This document shows positions 36,630-43,684 of a stretch of 64,000 nucleotides of DNA, in pieces. Every line of letters begins with the position of its first letter. The first letter of the stretch is position 1. The position numbers and the translations under genes were made by a program. Source of the stretch: Microbacterium sp. PM5. Its GTDB lineage: Bacteria > Actinomycetota > Actinomycetes > Actinomycetales > Microbacteriaceae. The stretch covers positions 1,333,737 through 1,397,736 of the forward strand of contig NZ_CP022162.1 in NCBI RefSeq assembly GCF_003293595.1, in the 5' to 3' direction. Below the pieces are notes generated by a model, which saw only the letters and a program-made list of their open reading frames with translations, did no database searches and had not been told where the DNA came from.

Positions 36630-36676
36630 GTTGTATCTACAACGGATTGAGGCTATCGTTTTGCTTGTAGGTACAA
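36630..36676. promoter_or_regulatory. Two TTGTA-N2-TACAA palindromes (MarR operators)
   Basis: Copy 1 is GTTGTA-TC-TACAAC (36630-36643); copy 2 is TTGTA-GG-TACAA (36665-36676). The centres are 34 bp apart, about three helical turns, so two dimers would lie on the same face. Copy 2 is 14 bp before the 36691 start and next to its ribosome site; copy 1 is 20 bp before the MarR start. Confidence 0.75.
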
Positions 36677-36690
36677 CCAAAGGAGACATC

Positions 36691-37269
36691 ATGACGACGT
36701 TCAGCATCATCGGCACCGGCACCATGGCCAACGCGATCGGCGGCGTTCTCGCCGACGGCGGCAGCAGCGTCACGTACATCGCGAAGGACGAGGTCGGCAC
36801 CGCCGAACTGTCGGGCGACGTGGTCGTGCTCGCCGTGCCCTACCCCGCCGTTGCGGGCATCATCGCCGCGTACGGCGACCGGTTCGACGGCAAGACCGTC
36901 GTCGACATCAGCAACCCGCTCGACTTCGAGACCTTCGATTCGCTGACCGTCCCGGTCGGCAGCTCGGCCGCGGCCGAGATCCAGGCGAAGCTCCCGAATG
37001 CCCACGTGCTCAAGGCGTTCAACACGACGTTCGCCGGCACCCTCGTCGGCAAGACCATCGGGGGCCTTCCCACCACCGTGCTCATCGCCGGCGATGACGC
37101 CACCGCCAAGCAGGCGCTCGCCGCCGCGGTCGAGGCCGGTGGCGTCACCGCGATCGACGCCGGCTCCCTGTCGCGCGCGCACGAGCTCGAGGCCATCGGC
37201 TTCTTGCAGCTCACCCTCGCCGCGAGCGAGAAGATCTCCTGGACCGGCGGCTTCGCCGTCGCCCGCTGA
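36691..37269 (+). CDS. NADP-binding reductase of the F420-dependent NADP reductase fold
   Basis: Rossmann protein of 192 residues: FSIIGTGTMANAIGGVLADGGSSVTYIAKDE at the start, VVLAVPYPAVAGIIAAYGDRFDGKTVVDISNPLDF and HVLKAFNTTFAGTLVG. This is the pattern of small oxidoreductases related to F420H2:NADP reductase (NADP_Rossmann F420 family). Whether it uses F420 or another acceptor is not visible. ATG 36691 follows AAAGGAG. It is first of a pair with the VOC protein (31-bp gap) and is under the MarR operators. Confidence 0.83.
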   Translation: MTTFSIIGTGTMANAIGGVLADGGSSVTYIAKDEVGTAELSGDVVVLAVPYPAVAGIIAAYGDRFDGKTVVDISNPLDFETFDSLTVPVGSSAAAEIQAKLPNAHVLKAFNTTFAGTLVGKTIGGLPTTVLIAGDDATAKQALAAAVEAGGVTAIDAGSLSRAHELEAIGFLQLTLAASEKISWTGGFAVAR

Positions 37270-37300
37270 CCGCATTCGAGACCCAGACGTGGAGATCCCC

Positions 37301-38194
37301 ATGGACACGCTCAACCCCGCGACGACGATGGACGCCGTCACGCTCCGTGTCGGCGACCTCGAGACGATGTCGTCGTACTACGCAGGGGCGCTGGCACTCA
37401 CTCCCCTCGAGGAGCGTACGCAGGGACGTGAGGTGCACCGCGTGCTGGGGCGCGGAACGGTACCGATGGTGAAACTGGTGCACACACCCGACCTGCCGGG
37501 TGTCGATCCCCGACAGGCGGGCCTGTACCACACCGCCTTTCTCTTCGACGATGAGGCGAGCCTGGCGGCGACCGTCTATCGCGCCGCACAGAACCCGACG
37601 AGCCGGTTCGCAGGATCGAGCGATCACTTCGTCAGCGAGGCGTTCTACTTCACCGACCCCGAGGGCAACGGCATCGAGCTGTACCGGGATCGCCCGCGCA
37701 GCCAGTGGAAGTACGACGACGGTGAGATCTTCATGACCACGCAGTACCTCGATCCGCGCGCGTATCTCCAACAGCACCTCACGCAGGAGGCCCTGGATGC
37801 CGCGGCGCAGCACGCCGGACGCGTCGGACACGTGCACCTTCAGGTCGGCGACGTCGCCGCGGCGCGGACGTTCTACGTCGACGCGCTGGGGTTCGAGTCG
37901 ACCGCCACGGGGGTTCCCGGAGCCCTGTTCGCGTCGGCCGGCGGGTACCACCACCACATCGCCATGAACACGTGGCATTCCGCGGGCGCGGGCCCGCGCG
38001 CGGCGAGCCTGGGGCTCGGGGATGTCGCCGTCTCGGTGCCGGCGCGCGAAGACCTCGATGCGCTCGCGGAGCGGTTGTCCATCCGCGGCATCCCGTTCTC
38101 CGACGACGGTCGCGCCGTGCGCGTCAGCGATCCGTGGGGCACGCAGGTGACGGTCGCGGCGACCGCTGCGAGTGCAGATGACCTGCTGGGCTGA
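37301..38194 (+). CDS. VOC-family (glyoxalase/extradiol-dioxygenase fold) protein, two modules
   Basis: Protein of 297 residues with two vicinal-oxygen-chelate halves. The first runs from VTLRVGDLETMSSYYAGALALTP to FYFTDPEGNGIELYRDRP. The second runs from VGHVHLQVGDVAAARTFYVDALGF to RVSDPWGTQVTV. Metal ligands fit His77 (LYHTAFLF), Glu124 (GNGIELY) and the histidine of GHVHLQV, as in CatE-type catechol 2,3-dioxygenases or glyoxalases. The double HH in GGYHHHIAMNTWH is typical of the bacillar YfiE/CatE type. The substrate is unknown. ATG 37301 follows GGAGATC. It is linked to the reductase upstream. Confidence 0.85.
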   Translation: MDTLNPATTMDAVTLRVGDLETMSSYYAGALALTPLEERTQGREVHRVLGRGTVPMVKLVHTPDLPGVDPRQAGLYHTAFLFDDEASLAATVYRAAQNPTSRFAGSSDHFVSEAFYFTDPEGNGIELYRDRPRSQWKYDDGEIFMTTQYLDPRAYLQQHLTQEALDAAAQHAGRVGHVHLQVGDVAAARTFYVDALGFESTATGVPGALFASAGGYHHHIAMNTWHSAGAGPRAASLGLGDVAVSVPAREDLDALAERLSIRGIPFSDDGRAVRVSDPWGTQVTVAATAASADDLLG

Positions 38195-38222
38195 GGCCGT
38201 CGCGTGACGCCTCGACGCCACC

Positions 38223-40031
38223 TCAGCGCCGTGCCGCCAGCCGGACGGGCGTCGCGAGCAGGCCGGCGATACTCCCCTGATGGGTCAGTTGGGGGTGATG
38301 ACCGGCCCCGGCAATCGTCACCAGCTCGACGTTCGGAAGAGATCGGAACTGAGCGACAGCATCCGCGGTGAGCGGGTCGTCGGTGCCCGTGATGATGCGC
38401 ACCGGGCCACGAAACCGCGCGGCGGCATCCCGCACCTCGGCTCGCCACTGTGGCGATGTCGTGCGCGCCACGTGCTGGGCCACCGCCTTCGCGGTGCGAT
38501 GCCGGAGGTCGCTGACGCTCGAAGCGAGAGCAGAGGCGCTCGACTCTGCGCCGGTGAGCCGGCGTGACAGCCGCACGGGACTGGCACGGCGCAAGAAGGC
38601 CGTCACGAGGGGACGCAGTCGCACCGCCCCACCCGCGCGCGACTGGAGGAAGAACGGCGCCACCAGCGTCAGCGATCGCACCCGCTCCGGAAAGCGGTCC
38701 GCCGCGACGACGGCTGCCGCCGCCCCGAGGGAATGTCCGATGAGATCGATCGGCGCCTCCCCGATGACCGCGGGCAGCCACCGGTCCCAGTCGTCGATGC
38801 CCGTTCCGCCGCTCAGCCCGAGCCCGGGCAGGTCGACGACGCGTGCGCCACTGCCGACCGCCAACGGGGCCCACGTGTCGGCGTTCACCGGCAGGCCGGG
38901 AAAGATCAAGCGGTCGGCGTCCGACGGACCGATCTCCAGCGTCCGCACGCCGCCCCTCTCCACGACCCTCCGGCGATCCGCTGGCGCTGCGCCGAAGCGA
39001 TGCGCCACCAGATGGTCGGCCCACCGCTCGAGCGACACCCGGACATCGGGCATCTCGAGGTGGTGGCGGTGTGCGAACTCGACGGCCGACCCGGTCGGAT
39101 AGCGATCGGACGACATGAAGCTCAGCGTCTCGGGATCCGCCTTCGTGATCCACGACGGCAACCGCGAGATGACGCCGACGGGCACGCGCAGGCGCGGAAC
39201 CTTCGCGCCGATGTGACGGCCGACGTGGGCCAGCAGATCGGCGAGCGGCGGCGTGGCGTCGTCAAGGATCCAGTAGGCACGACCCTCGGCATCCGGATCG
39301 ACCGCAGCGGCCGCCATGAAGGCCGCCAGATAGTCGACGGTGACGACGGGCAGAAAGGTGGTCTCGTTCCCCGGCAGCGCCGTCGCTGTGCCGTTCCAGA
39401 GCTGTTCGATGGTGGCCGCGAGGCCGATGTGCTGGTCCGACTCCCCCGTCACGCTGTCACCGATGACGCTCGAGGGGTTGACGATCGTCCAGGCAATGCC
39501 GTGCTCGTTCGCGCGGGCCTGGAACACGGCGTCGGATTCCACTTTCGACGCTTCGTAGGCGCCGAGCTTTCGGTACATCGCGGCGCGGTGCTCGTCGGGC
39601 CACGGGATCGTCGCGGGATCTTGACCGCCGACGCGGTACCCCGAGATGTGGACGACTCGCTGCAGCCGGGGCAGGGCGGCCGCGAACTCGATGACCCGCG
39701 TGACGATCCCGACGTTCGCGCTGCGGGCCTCGTTCGGCGACATCCCGAAGCGGTACACCCCCGCGCAGTTGTGGATCTCGGTCACGGTCGACACGGCCGA
39801 GGGGCCACCCCGGACGATCTCCGGCGCCTCGACGTCGACGATGATCGTCTGGATGCCGCGCGTCAGGCCGCGACCTCGCAGCCACCGTTCGACGCGCTCT
39901 GCGGACTCGGCACTGCGGACCGCTGCCGTCACCTCGGCACCCGCGCGGGCGAGGGCGAGGACCAGGTGGCGGCCGACAAGGCCGGATGCCCCGAAGACGA
40001 GCGCATGGCGGGACACATCGGACGCCGTCAT
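38223..40031 (-). CDS. Fusion of an extended SDR reductase/epimerase and an alpha/beta hydrolase
   Basis: Two-domain protein of 602 residues. Domain 1 (about 8-345) is an extended SDR: GASGLVGRHLVLALARAGAEV at 14-34, NCAGVYRFGMSPNEARSANV and catalytic YEASK (Tyr159, Lys163), resembling thioester-reductase or sterol-dehydrogenase types. Domain 2 (about 358-602) is an alpha/beta hydrolase: LIFPGLPVNADTWAPL, nucleophile Ser434 in GHSLGAA, acid in ITGTDDPLTADAV and His in AGAGHHPQLTHQ. Together they could reduce and release, or hydrolyse and oxidise, a lipid-like substrate, but this is speculative. ATG 40031 overlaps the TetR stop (ATGA), indicating one operon. Confidence 0.85.
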   Translation of the reverse strand: MTASDVSRHALVFGASGLVGRHLVLALARAGAEVTAAVRSAESAERVERWLRGRGLTRGIQTIIVDVEAPEIVRGGPSAVSTVTEIHNCAGVYRFGMSPNEARSANVGIVTRVIEFAAALPRLQRVVHISGYRVGGQDPATIPWPDEHRAAMYRKLGAYEASKVESDAVFQARANEHGIAWTIVNPSSVIGDSVTGESDQHIGLAATIEQLWNGTATALPGNETTFLPVVTVDYLAAFMAAAAVDPDAEGRAYWILDDATPPLADLLAHVGRHIGAKVPRLRVPVGVISRLPSWITKADPETLSFMSSDRYPTGSAVEFAHRHHLEMPDVRVSLERWADHLVAHRFGAAPADRRRVVERGGVRTLEIGPSDADRLIFPGLPVNADTWAPLAVGSGARVVDLPGLGLSGGTGIDDWDRWLPAVIGEAPIDLIGHSLGAAAAVVAADRFPERVRSLTLVAPFFLQSRAGGAVRLRPLVTAFLRRASPVRLSRRLTGAESSASALASSVSDLRHRTAKAVAQHVARTTSPQWRAEVRDAAARFRGPVRIITGTDDPLTADAVAQFRSLPNVELVTIAGAGHHPQLTHQGSIAGLLATPVRLAARR

Positions 40032-40627
40032 TGTGCCCCTCCGACCTTCTGGCACCGGACGTCGATGAGCTCGGCGAGAACGTCGGCGGCCGACGTCAAC
40101 GGCTGAGCGCTGCGCGTCGCGCGCGAGAGGATGACCGCCCCCTCGATGGTCGATACGACGACGGTCGCGAGCGACCGCGCAGGTGCCGCATCCAGACCCT
40201 CGGCTTCGAGCAGCGCGGCGGTTGGGGCGATCCAGGATTCGAAGGCGGCGGCGCACGCGTTCCGCAGTCGCTGGCTCTCGGCTCCCATCTCCAAAGTGAC
40301 CACCGACACCGGGCAACCGAGCCGGTAGTCACTGTCACTCACGATCGCCGTCAGCGCCTCCACGGCGGCTCGCACCGCCGCCGCCGCGCCGCCGGCGGAT
40401 GCCGCAGCCTCGGCGATCAGCTGGGCGAACTGAGTCGCGGCGAGATCGACCGCGGCCACCCCGAGCCCCTCCTTGCCGTCGGGAAAGTGGAAGTAGACCG
40501 AGCCCTTCGGGGCGCCGGCATGGTCGATCACCGCGTTCAACCCTGTGCCGCTGTAGCCGCTGGTCTGGATCAGTTCGAGCATCGACGCAGAGAGCCGCGA
40601 TCTCGTCAGGTCACCTTTGGAAGTCAT
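40028..40627 (-). CDS. TetR-family regulator (YxaF/LmrA-like)
   Basis: Repressor of 199 residues. The HTH part is TRSRLSASMLELIQTSGYSGTGLNAVIDHAGAPKGSVYFHFPDGKEGLGVAAVDLAA, with the G-Y-x-G-T-G-L-N pattern and APKGSVYFHFPDGKEGL of the LmrA/YxaF group. ATG 40627 has TATTAT exactly 6 bases upstream on the minus strand, so it is probably leaderless. The palindrome TAGACCGGTCTA lies against that hexamer, which implies autorepression. It is first of an operon with the SDR-hydrolase fusion, its likely target. Confidence 0.9.
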   Translation of the reverse strand: MTSKGDLTRSRLSASMLELIQTSGYSGTGLNAVIDHAGAPKGSVYFHFPDGKEGLGVAAVDLAATQFAQLIAEAAASAGGAAAAVRAAVEALTAIVSDSDYRLGCPVSVVTLEMGAESQRLRNACAAAFESWIAPTAALLEAEGLDAAPARSLATVVVSTIEGAVILSRATRSAQPLTSAADVLAELIDVRCQKVGGAQ

Positions 40628-40637
40628 ATGCTCATAA

Positions 40638-40649
40638 TAGACCGGTCTA
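40638..40649. promoter_or_regulatory. TAGACCGGTCTA palindrome (TetR operator)
   Basis: Perfect 12-bp palindrome beginning 10 bp before the TetR start. It overlaps the last two bases of the TATTAT -10 hexamer (40634-40639, minus strand). TAGACCGGTCTA is a typical TetR-family site; binding would block the promoter of the TetR-fusion operon. Confidence 0.75.
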
Positions 40650-40742
40650 CATATTTTGGCGAAATGTCACACTCCGACGGGTACGGGTACACCCGCAACG
40701 TCGATGGGGCCGACGGCGTCGGAGCAAGGCCAACCGGTGACC

Positions 40743-41516
40743 TCAGCCGAAGACCTCGCTCAGGAACGTCTTCATCGCCGCCCAGCTGCGACGCTCGGCG
40801 GTGGCGTCGAATAGGGCGCCCTGCTCGGGCGCATTCGCGTCGGGGAGGGTGAAGGCGTGCATCGCGTTGGCGTACGTGACGATCTGCCAGTCGATGTGGG
40901 GAGCCGTCCGCAGGTCGTTCTCGAACGCGAGCAGCGCCTCGTCGGGGGCGACCGGGTCGGCCGCCCCGTGCAGGACGAGCACCTTCGCCTCGATTCGCGC
41001 GGCCTCACCCTCGGGACCGGTGAGCAGGCCGCCGTGGAAGCTCACGACGGCGTCGACGGCGGCGCCGGTGCGGGCCAGTTCCATCACGGAGGTGCCCCCG
41101 AAGCAGTAGCCGATGGCCGCGGTGCGCGCCGGGTCGACGGACGGCTCGGCGAGCAGTCGATCGAACGCGACCGTGAGGCGTCGGCGCCACAGCGCGCGAT
41201 CCCGATAGAAGCCACCGGCGACGGCCGCGGCATCCTGAGGGGCGGGTCGAACGTCCGCCCCGTAGACATCCGCAGCGAATGCCGAGTAGCCGAGCCGGGC
41301 CAGCATGTCGCAGCGCATGCGGACATAGTCGGTCACGCCGAGCCAATCGTGCACGACGAGAACGCCCGGGTAGGGGCCGTCCGCGGCGGGACGGGCGTGG
41401 TACCCGCGAAAAACGAGACCGTCCGCGGCGTAGTCGACGTCGCCGGAGATAATTCCGCCCGCGGGAAGCGCCTCACGGTCGAGGATCTCGGTGAGGTTCT
41501 GAGCGTAGGTGGTCAT
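40743..41516 (-). CDS. Dienelactone hydrolase family protein
   Basis: Alpha/beta hydrolase of 257 residues. Family features are VLVVHDWLGVTDYVRMRCDMLARLGYSAFAADVYG (about 49-83), the cysteine nucleophile in IGYCFGGTSVMELA, an acid in VLHGAADPVAPDE, and the histidine in NAMHAFTLPDAN. The Cys form of the elbow is that of true dienelactone hydrolases, which open lactones in chlorocatechol breakdown, but homologues act widely. No ring-cleavage operon is adjacent. It follows ATG 41516. Upstream is a 257-bp gap before the XRE-cupin gene, with no clear gene in it. Confidence 0.9.
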   Translation of the reverse strand: MTTYAQNLTEILDREALPAGGIISGDVDYAADGLVFRGYHARPAADGPYPGVLVVHDWLGVTDYVRMRCDMLARLGYSAFAADVYGADVRPAPQDAAAVAGGFYRDRALWRRRLTVAFDRLLAEPSVDPARTAAIGYCFGGTSVMELARTGAAVDAVVSFHGGLLTGPEGEAARIEAKVLVLHGAADPVAPDEALLAFENDLRTAPHIDWQIVTYANAMHAFTLPDANAPEQGALFDATAERRSWAAMKTFLSEVFG

Positions 41517-41743
41517 GCGGTGCTCCTCAATGTGGGAGGACAAGGGTGGCGGCGACGCGGACGGGACACGTGCCGGTCTGGGGGGAGCATCCCGGCATCG
41601 CCTGTTCGGACCGCGCGTAGGCGATGGTAACCCTCCTTGTTAGGGACGCAACATGTTCCGATCGGCACGTTGACCCGGCTCCGATGCCGCCAGGTGCACC
41701 GGCACGGCACCAGTAGCTGTCGCCAACACTCCGCTCTTGCTAT

Positions 41744-41761
41744 CGTTCTGTTATCAGAACG
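41744..41761 (+). promoter_or_regulatory. CGTTCTG-TTAT-CAGAACG dyad before the XRE-cupin gene
   Basis: Perfect 7-bp inverted repeat with a 4-bp centre, ending 12 bp before ATG 41774. A TATCGT hexamer at 41741-41746 overlaps its left arm and could be the -10 element, so a bound regulator would cover the start of transcription. Probable self-regulation by the XRE-cupin protein. Confidence 0.6.
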
Positions 41762-41773
41762 GATGGGTGCGCG

Positions 41774-42292
41774 ATGGACGATTCTCTCGCCGTGCGGCTT
41801 CGACGGGCGCGCGCGGAGCGTGGCTTGTCGCTGTCGGAGCTGGCGCGCCAGAGCGGGATAGGGAAGGGAACCGTTTCCGAGCTGGAGAACGGCTTGCGCG
41901 GCGCGCGATTGGACACGTTGTTCGCTCTGTCCACCGCGCTCGAGGTTCCGCTTGGCACGCTGATCCCCGATCGGGCGGGCGAGACGCCGGCTGCGGTGTC
42001 GGGCGCAGCGGTCTCCGCGATTCCCCTGGGAACGTGGGCCGGTGACGCGGGAACGATCGAGGCGTACCGGGCGACCATCTCACCGCAGCGACAGCGTTCC
42101 TCGGCTCACCATGCCGGCGTGGAAGAGACCCTCACTGTCATTCGCGGGCGAGTCCGCGCCGGCGTCGAGGGAGACGAACGCGACCTCGGCCCCGGCGAGA
42201 GCATCCGCTACCCCGGTGATCTGCCTCACACCTTCGCCGCTGTCGACGACGACGCCGAGGTGATCCTCCTCATGCACTATCCCCACCCGTAA
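41774..42292 (+). CDS. XRE-family regulator with cupin sensor domain
   Basis: Regulator of 172 residues. The HTH is LAVRLRRARAERGLSLSELARQSGIGKGTVSELENGLRGARLDTLFALSTALEVPLG (about 5-60). A C-terminal cupin with SSAHHAGVEETLTVIRGRVRAGV, GPGESIRYPGDLPHTFAA can bind a small ligand or metal. Proteins of this design usually control a neighbouring metabolic gene; here a YbaK-type gene follows after 19 bp and is the likely co-transcribed partner. ATG 41774. Confidence 0.88.
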   Translation: MDDSLAVRLRRARAERGLSLSELARQSGIGKGTVSELENGLRGARLDTLFALSTALEVPLGTLIPDRAGETPAAVSGAAVSAIPLGTWAGDAGTIEAYRATISPQRQRSSAHHAGVEETLTVIRGRVRAGVEGDERDLGPGESIRYPGDLPHTFAAVDDDAEVILLMHYPHP

Positions 42293-42311
42293 AGCCAGAG
42301 AGGCGCACATC

Positions 42312-42800
42312 ATGACCATCGAGCAGCCGTTGCCAGAGCGCAGTCAGATCGTGCAGCAGCACCTCGACGAGGCCGGACTTCCAGGCCGGGTGCGCGAGCT
42401 GCCGGATTCCACCCGCACCGCGGCGGATGCCGCATCTGCGTTGGACTGCGAGGTGGGGGCGATCGCGAGCAGCTTGCTCTTCCTCGCCGATGACGAACCG
42501 GTTCTGGTGATGACCAGCGGCCGGCATCGCGTCGACACCGACCTGCTCGCACGGCAGCTCGGCGCAGCATCGGTGACGATGACACCTGCCAAGCTCGTGC
42601 GCGAGATCACCGGGCAGGCGATCGGTGGTGTGTCCCCCGTCGGTCACCCCGCGCGGCTGCGGGCCGTGGTCGATGAAGCCCTTGAGGACTACGAGGTCAT
42701 CTGGGCTGCGGGCGGAACGCCGCGCACTGTGTTCCCGCTCACCTTCGCCGACCTCGTCGCGATCACCGGCGGCACTCCTCTCCGCGTCGCCGACGACTGA
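42312..42800 (+). CDS. YbaK/EbsC-type aminoacyl-tRNA deacylase-like protein
   Basis: Protein of 162 residues. The YbaK fold clears mischarged tRNAs such as Cys-tRNA(Pro). Blocks recognised are AADAASALDCEVGAIASSLLFLADDEPVLVMTSGRHRVD, with TPAKLVREITGQAIGGVSPVGHPA as the substrate loop including the conserved lysine (PAKL) and GGVSPVGH. It lacks the ProRS fusion, so it acts free-standing. ATG 42312 follows GAGAGG. It is cotranscribed with the XRE-cupin regulator. Confidence 0.88.
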   Translation: MTIEQPLPERSQIVQQHLDEAGLPGRVRELPDSTRTAADAASALDCEVGAIASSLLFLADDEPVLVMTSGRHRVDTDLLARQLGAASVTMTPAKLVREITGQAIGGVSPVGHPARLRAVVDEALEDYEVIWAAGGTPRTVFPLTFADLVAITGGTPLRVADD

Positions 42801-42850
42801 GGCTGATCAGGCACTGCGGACGGAGCGGAGAAATGAGCGCCCGCCGCCGC

Positions 42851-43519
42851 TCACGCGAAGCCTGCCTTGAGGGCATCGAGATGGGCGCGGCTGGCGCGGG
42901 CTGCGGCATCCGGCATCCGGTCGGCGATCGCGTCCACGACGACCGCGTGCGCATCCTGATCGGCGCCCGCGTCGAGCACAGGGCGGATGCGGAGCATGTC
43001 GACCATCGCGCGCCGCACCCTCGGCACGAACCCGTCGAACAGCTCGATCAGCACCTCGTTGTGCGCCGCGATCACGATCGTGCGGTGCAGCGCCATGTCG
43101 GCATCCACATGCTCTTCGACACTCTGCCCGGGGGCCGTGCGCAATTCCAGCGCCCGTCGGATCGTCCGCAGATCAGACGGAGTCCGGCGGGTGGCGGCGA
43201 GGGTCGCGGCTTCGACCTCGATCGCGGTACGCGCCTCGATCACGGTGACGATGTCGGCGCGGCGCAGCACCTGCTCCCAGTCCTCGGGCGCCTCTAGCGC
43301 CGTCACGAATACACCCGACCCCTGGCGGGAATCGAGGATGCCGCGACCAGCGAGCTGGCGGATCGCCTCTCGCACAGTGGACCGCCCCACACCGAGCTGC
43401 GGCGCCAGCGTCGTCTCGCCCGGGAGCTTCGCGCCGAGCGCCCACTCCCCCGCGCGGATGCGCGCGAACAGCGCGTCGGCGGCTTGATCCGCCAGGGGGA
43501 CGCGTCTGAGTTGAGCCAT
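42851..43519 (-). CDS. GntR-family regulator of the FadR subfamily (FCD domain)
   Basis: Regulator of 222 residues. The winged helix is [65 protein letters not shown] (about 8-72). The all-helical FCD effector domain includes [23 protein letters not shown] with metal-ligand Asp and His residues. ATG 43519 follows GAGGAG. It is divergent from the leuL-leuA unit and shares its 5' region, so it may control leuA. The subfamily binds TGGTC-N-GACCA-like sites, so it is also one candidate for the adhE/nrdD motif, but nothing ties it to them directly. Confidence 0.9.
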   Translation of the reverse strand: MAQLRRVPLADQAADALFARIRAGEWALGAKLPGETTLAPQLGVGRSTVREAIRQLAGRGILDSRQGSGVFVTALEAPEDWEQVLRRADIVTVIEARTAIEVEAATLAATRRTPSDLRTIRRALELRTAPGQSVEEHVDADMALHRTIVIAAHNEVLIELFDGFVPRVRRAMVDMLRIRPVLDAGADQDAHAVVVDAIADRMPDAAARASRAHLDALKAGFA

Positions 43520-43551
43520 GTTATCTCCTCTACTTGTCTGAGGACTTGTGG

Positions 43552-43557
43552 TACAGT
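43552..43557 (+). promoter_or_regulatory. Putative -10 of the leuL-leuA transcript
   Basis: TACAGT ends 6 bases before the GTG of the leader peptide, and no Shine-Dalgarno lies between. With a start point about 7 bases on, the leader peptide would be the first codon of a leaderless mRNA, an arrangement reported for corynebacterial amino-acid attenuators. No clear -35 hexamer was found. Confidence 0.55.
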
Positions 43558-43563
43558 CTACCC

Positions 43564-43611
43564 GTGCTCACCGTCACTCGCCTTCTTCTTCGCCGCCACG
43601 GCGGGGCGTAG
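43564..43611 (+). CDS. leuL: leuA leader peptide (attenuation)
   Basis: Short reading frame of 15 codons, [15 protein letters not shown], with four leucines of which three are consecutive (CTT CTT CTT, 43582-43590). Slow translation at these codons when leucyl-tRNA is scarce would change the folding of the downstream RNA. It begins at GTG 43564 and ends at TAG 43611, 73 bases before leuA. Two mutually exclusive stems surround it. The composition and placement fit the leucine attenuators described in actinobacteria. The CTT codons are rare in this GC-rich genome, which would sharpen sensing. Confidence 0.8.
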   Translation: MLTVTRLLLRRHGGA

Positions 43612-43654
43612 CCAGACCGGCTCCCCGCCGTGGAGCCGAACACTGCGCCGGTCT
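43596..43654 (+). promoter_or_regulatory. leuA attenuator: competing hairpins
   Basis: Stem A: CCACGGCGGGG (43596-43606) pairs perfectly with CCCCGCCGTGG (43623-43633). Stem B: AGACCGG (43614-43620) pairs with CCGGTCT (43648-43654). A nested variant pairs GGCTCC (43619-43624) with GGAGCC (43632-43637). Stem A's arms overlap those of the nested variant, so they cannot coexist. Stem A's left arm lies in the leader peptide's last codons, so ribosome position decides which forms. There is no U-run, so the terminating form may act through Rho or by hiding the leuA start. Confidence 0.7.
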
Positions 43655-43684
43655 ACCTCTCCAGACCCTGAAGGACTCCTTGAC

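Noticed and set aside
38733..40106. Long plus-strand open frame (457 codons) opposite the SDR-hydrolase fusion
   Set aside because: High-GC shadow of the real minus-strand gene; the translation is Arg/Asp-rich with no domain, and catalytic motifs are on the other strand.
43484..43684. Upstream extension of leuA to an in-frame start at 43484
   Set aside because: It would run through the divergent promoter, the leader peptide and the attenuator; leuA proper begins at 43685 with a good ribosome site.
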